From contig JAQVYY010000029.1 of assembly GCA_028708425.1 (NCBI GenBank), positions 1-44,380 of the forward strand: a stretch of 44,380 bases of DNA, given 5' to 3'. Below the pieces are notes generated by a model. That model made no database searches. It worked only from the letters and a program-made list of their open reading frames with translations, and had not been told where the DNA came from. The position numbers and the translations under genes were made by a program. The first letter of the stretch is position 1. Every line of letters starts with the position of its first letter. Of this stretch, positions 41,924-44,380 are shown one piece after another. Source of the DNA: Bacteroidales bacterium. Lineage in GTDB: Bacteria > Bacteroidota > Bacteroidia > Bacteroidales > Tenuifilaceae.

Positions 41924-43906
41924 TTACTCGGCCTTATAATCTGTACTTAACACCTTGAATTCTGTTCTACGATTAATTTGGTGAACTGTTTCCTGCTGCT
42001 GCTCATCAACGAGCTGATCAATATATTGCTGATTGAGTGTGGCACCAACCTGCAAGAAGGAATACTGCTGAGCCAACGGCTCGTCGACTACCTTAGGCTG
42101 CGACTGGGCATAGCCTTTGGCCTTTAACCTTTCGGTGGGCACACCTCGTTCAATAAGATAGTTTACAACCGACTGGGCACGTTTTTGCGATAAATCGTAG
42201 TTATAATCAAGCGTACCCCGACTATCGGTATGGGCTCCTAATTCAATTACAATGGTTGGGTTATCGTTTAGCACCTCAATGAGTTTATCGAGCGCGGCCA
42301 TCGATTCGGGCCTAAGTTCCCACTGGTCGAAATCGTAAAAAATATTGGGCAACTCAATTGGCTTGGCAGTTGAGGTTAGGCTAATGCTCATATCAAACTC
42401 TTTGCTTTCGGATAGCCCACGGGTTGTTTCACGTCCCTTTCCATTTAAATACCCTTCGCGCGAAGCGATAAGCACATAGTCGGTATTGGGGTTTAGCATA
42501 AAACGGAACGAGCCATCGGCATCGGTTTTTGAGTTAGCAATTAGTCCATCGCTACCCACAAGCTGCACAGAAGCATTGGCCAAAGGCTTGCCTAACTTAT
42601 CATCAACAACCTTACCTATCATATTAAAATTAATTTCGGGCAGATAGAATAGGAATATATTATCACCTCCCCTAGAACCCCTATCTCGCCTACGCGATGA
42701 GAAGTAACCCGCTTCGCGCTCCCTCTCAAAAATAATTCCAAAATCATCTGCTGAGGAATTAATTGGATACCGCATATTTTCAACTTCCCACCCATTATCG
42801 TTTGGCGTTGCCCTAAAAATATCGAGCCCACCCATACCGGGGTGTCCATCCGATGAAAAGTATAGCGTACCATCGCTGTGAATATATGGAAACATCTCAT
42901 TTCCCTTAGTATTAATTTTAGACCCGAGATTAATGGGCTCGCCCCAGCTATCGGATGCCGAGTTTCGCGTAACCTTCCAGATATCGTTACCCCCCATACC
43001 CCCAGGCATATTGCTCACAAAATACAGGGTTAGCTCATCGTCGGATATTGAGGGATGCGCCACCACCATGCTATCTTCTGAAATAGGAACAACATCGGGG
43101 GTTAACCACCCCTGCTCACGACGTTCGCTTACCAATATTTCGCACCCCAACTTATTACGCTTACTTGTTCGGCATCGAGTAAAATAGAGCTTATTAAAAT
43201 CGGATGTTAACGATGGGGCGCCTTCGTCGTAAGTAGTATTAATACTCTCTTCGAGAGGTTTAGGCTTACTCCATTTACCCTGCCTGTCGCGTTGCGACAT
43301 AAAAATATCGGTAAACTTTTCGCCCGTGCTAGCGTGCTCATTAGAACCCGTAGCATCATCGCGCGAGCTAGTAAAAAACAGTATTGAATAATCATCGGAA
43401 GCATAGGCAGGACTAAAGTCGGACTGCCGACTATTAATCGCTCTAAGGTTTACCACCTCGTAACCCGCTGGAGACGCCTTCCATTTTTGAGCCAGCTCAC
43501 ACGACTCGATTCCAACATTTGCCATAGGGTCGTTGGGAACAAGCTCTTTGTATTTCTGGTACTGCTCAATGGCCTCGTCGTACTTCTCGCCCATCTTCAG
43601 CATTTCGGCATAGTAGTAAAATACTTTTGGATCGGGAGCATTCCGCATAATAGCCTTGGCATACCACAATTCGGCCTGACGGGCATTTCCGGTAAACCTA
43701 TAACAATCGGCAATTTTATTCAGATAAGGCCCCATATCTTCGCGTGCAACCTTATCTAAATCGCGCTTATAAAGGTCTATTGCATCAAAATAACCTCCGG
43801 CTTCGAACAGCGCATCGGCTCTACGCATCCGATTTGTTTGTGCCGTTGCATTAACGGATAGACCTATTAACAAAATGATTAGCAATGCTTTAAAAGTAAA
43901 CCTCAT
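41924..43906 (-). CDS. porE: PorE-like OmpA-family protein (type IX secretion system, peptidoglycan-binding)
   Basis: 660 residues with the domain order known for PorE: signal peptide (LLIILLIGLSVNATAQ), TPR repeats (about 25-140; YLNKIADCYRFTGNARQAEL), a six-bladed PD40 propeller (about 165-420; FSPAYASDDYSILFFTSSRD, HPSISDDELTLYFVSNMPGG), a carboxypeptidase-regulatory-like domain (about 430-510; GKPLANASVQLVG) and a C-terminal OmpA domain (IFYDFDQWELRPESMAALDK, ELGAHTDSRGT, LSQKRAQSVVNYL). PorE of Porphyromonas gingivalis tethers the type IX apparatus to peptidoglycan. The OmpA domain carries an insertion (LAQQYSFLQVGATLNQ) before its last strand. The symbol is given from domain order; other OmpA/PD40 proteins of unknown role share it. 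Confidence 0.78.
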   Translation of the reverse strand: MRFTFKALLIILLIGLSVNATAQTNRMRRADALFEAGGYFDAIDLYKRDLDKVAREDMGPYLNKIADCYRFTGNARQAELWYAKAIMRNAPDPKVFYYYAEMLKMGEKYDEAIEQYQKYKELVPNDPMANVGIESCELAQKWKASPAGYEVVNLRAINSRQSDFSPAYASDDYSILFFTSSRDDATGSNEHASTGEKFTDIFMSQRDRQGKWSKPKPLEESINTTYDEGAPSLTSDFNKLYFTRCRTSKRNKLGCEILVSERREQGWLTPDVVPISEDSMVVAHPSISDDELTLYFVSNMPGGMGGNDIWKVTRNSASDSWGEPINLGSKINTKGNEMFPYIHSDGTLYFSSDGHPGMGGLDIFRATPNDNGWEVENMRYPINSSADDFGIIFEREREAGYFSSRRRDRGSRGGDNIFLFYLPEINFNMIGKVVDDKLGKPLANASVQLVGSDGLIANSKTDADGSFRFMLNPNTDYVLIASREGYLNGKGRETTRGLSESKEFDMSISLTSTAKPIELPNIFYDFDQWELRPESMAALDKLIEVLNDNPTIVIELGAHTDSRGTLDYNYDLSQKRAQSVVNYLIERGVPTERLKAKGYAQSQPKVVDEPLAQQYSFLQVGATLNQQYIDQLVDEQQQETVHQINRRTEFKVLSTDYKAE

Positions 43907-44062
43907 TGTATACTATTTTTCAGATCAATAGATTTCTTAATAAAAAAGTTACGAGTAATTCTCTAATATATTGCATAACGTAAGAACAAATATGCAAACT
44001 TTGTAAAAGTAAACATAATTTCGTTACATATATATTATATAGGAAACGAAAATATATGCATT

Positions 44063-44115
44063 TTAACCCGCATTATTCATCAAATTTGTAAAAGATGAAT
44101 GCAAATGCGGGTTAA
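44063..44115 (+). repeat. NTAA element copy 10 (hairpin 1 alone)
   Basis: 53 bases consisting of hairpin 1 only (arms AACCCGCATT / AATGCGGGTT and inner arms ATTCATC / GATGAAT) with TTAA on both sides. Hairpins 2 to 4 are absent. It is almost identical to the first third of the consensus, so it is a young deletion form or a solo unit. Confidence 0.88.
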
Positions 44116-44209
44116 AACGATATTTACTTATGACTTATAACAGTTTATATAGATAGCGCTTTAATCCTAACTATGATTAAAAAATCACTGTTGCCTGGTA
44201 AATCTTTTG

Positions 44210-44356
44210 AGATTCTTCGCTAATGCTCAGAATGACGAGGTTCTAATAGGTTTTATAAGAAGAGGGGGCTTGCTGGCGGCAAGCCGCCAGCAAGCCCCCT
44301 CTTCTTACATCTAACATGTTGTCATTCTGATCGTAGCGCAGTGGAGTGAAGAATCT
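44210..44356. repeat. GC-rich hairpin element, copy 2
   Basis: Begins AGATTCTTCGCTAATGCTCA, then GAATGAC, and ends GTCATTCTGATCGTAGCGCA, GTGGAGTGAAGAATCT, so the ends are inverted copies. In the centre is a perfect stem with 25-base arms (44256-44280 and 44283-44307; core GGGGGCTTGCTGGCGGC) around AA. It resembles 15160-15349 in stem sequence and layout. Being close to the window edge, its far context is unknown; 44357-44380 show nothing more. Confidence 0.85.
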
Positions 44357-44380
44357 AGTAATCAATAATAGGGATTCTCC

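Noticed and set aside
1771-44115. Regularly recurring repeat considered as CRISPR or as clustered direct repeats
   Set aside because: The copies are kilobases apart, in both orientations, between different genes, and have no spacers.

Overview
The window is a chromosomal segment of a Bacteroidota (Bacteroidetes) bacterium, most likely from the order Bacteroidales or a near relative. The grounds are type IX secretion system (T9SS) sorting domains and a PorE-like protein, a TonB-dependent receptor paired with a DUF4249 lipoprotein, DUF4290 next to murA, promoters of the TAnnTTTG type, and A-rich start regions without strong Shine-Dalgarno sites. No rRNA, tRNA, CRISPR array, prophage or complete insertion sequence was seen. 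Most genes are household or envelope genes.

Layout. 1-3.8 kb: the end of a secreted FN3 protein, a small T9SS cargo protein, a HAD-type phosphatase, a glutaminyl cyclase-like lipoprotein and a thioredoxin-like protein. 4-7.2 kb: TonB receptor plus DUF4249 lipoprotein. 7.3-15 kb: DUF4290, murA, grpE, dnaJ, mnmH and a NatA/NatB-like ABC exporter. 15.4-19 kb: a T9SS type B cargo protein, an AI-2E family permease and an EamA transporter. 19-21.3 kb: a foreign-looking restriction-modification island with an intact cytosine methylase and a frameshifted endonuclease. 21.3-28.6 kb: tricorn-like protease, Ppx/GppA phosphatase, PssA, PorV/PorQ-family protein and a CPBP protease. 29-34.4 kb: parE, parC and aroK. 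34.8-41.8 kb: M14 carboxypeptidase, lptB, a lipoprotein, M20 dipeptidase, a small SpoIIAA-like protein, purM and a DUF6150 protein. 41.9-43.9 kb: PorE-like OmpA protein.

The most unusual content lies between the genes. A structured repeat of about 150 bp, here called the NTAA element, occurs about ten times in both orientations (one per 4.4 kb). It has four successive hairpins, imperfect terminal inverted repeats of about 20 bp, and a flanking tetranucleotide NTAA that is the same on both sides of each well-preserved copy (CTAA/CTAA twice, ATAA/ATAA once, TTAA/TTAA in the others). That covariation is what a 4-bp target-site duplication would give, so this looks like a MITE-type non-autonomous element. 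Copies often sit right after stop codons, and two supply the stop codon itself. A second family of long GC-rich hairpins between GATTCTTCGC-type ends occurs twice, and a third intergenic space is a mosaic of repeat scraps.

Other points: MurA has Asp where fosfomycin-sensitive enzymes have the reactive Cys; ParC has Ala where GyrA and ParC usually carry the quinolone-anchoring Ser; the restriction gene appears to be disabled by one missing base; and the restriction-modification island is flanked by an imperfect direct repeat of about 45 bp. Gene functions are assigned by reading protein motifs from memory of the families; no database search was run.
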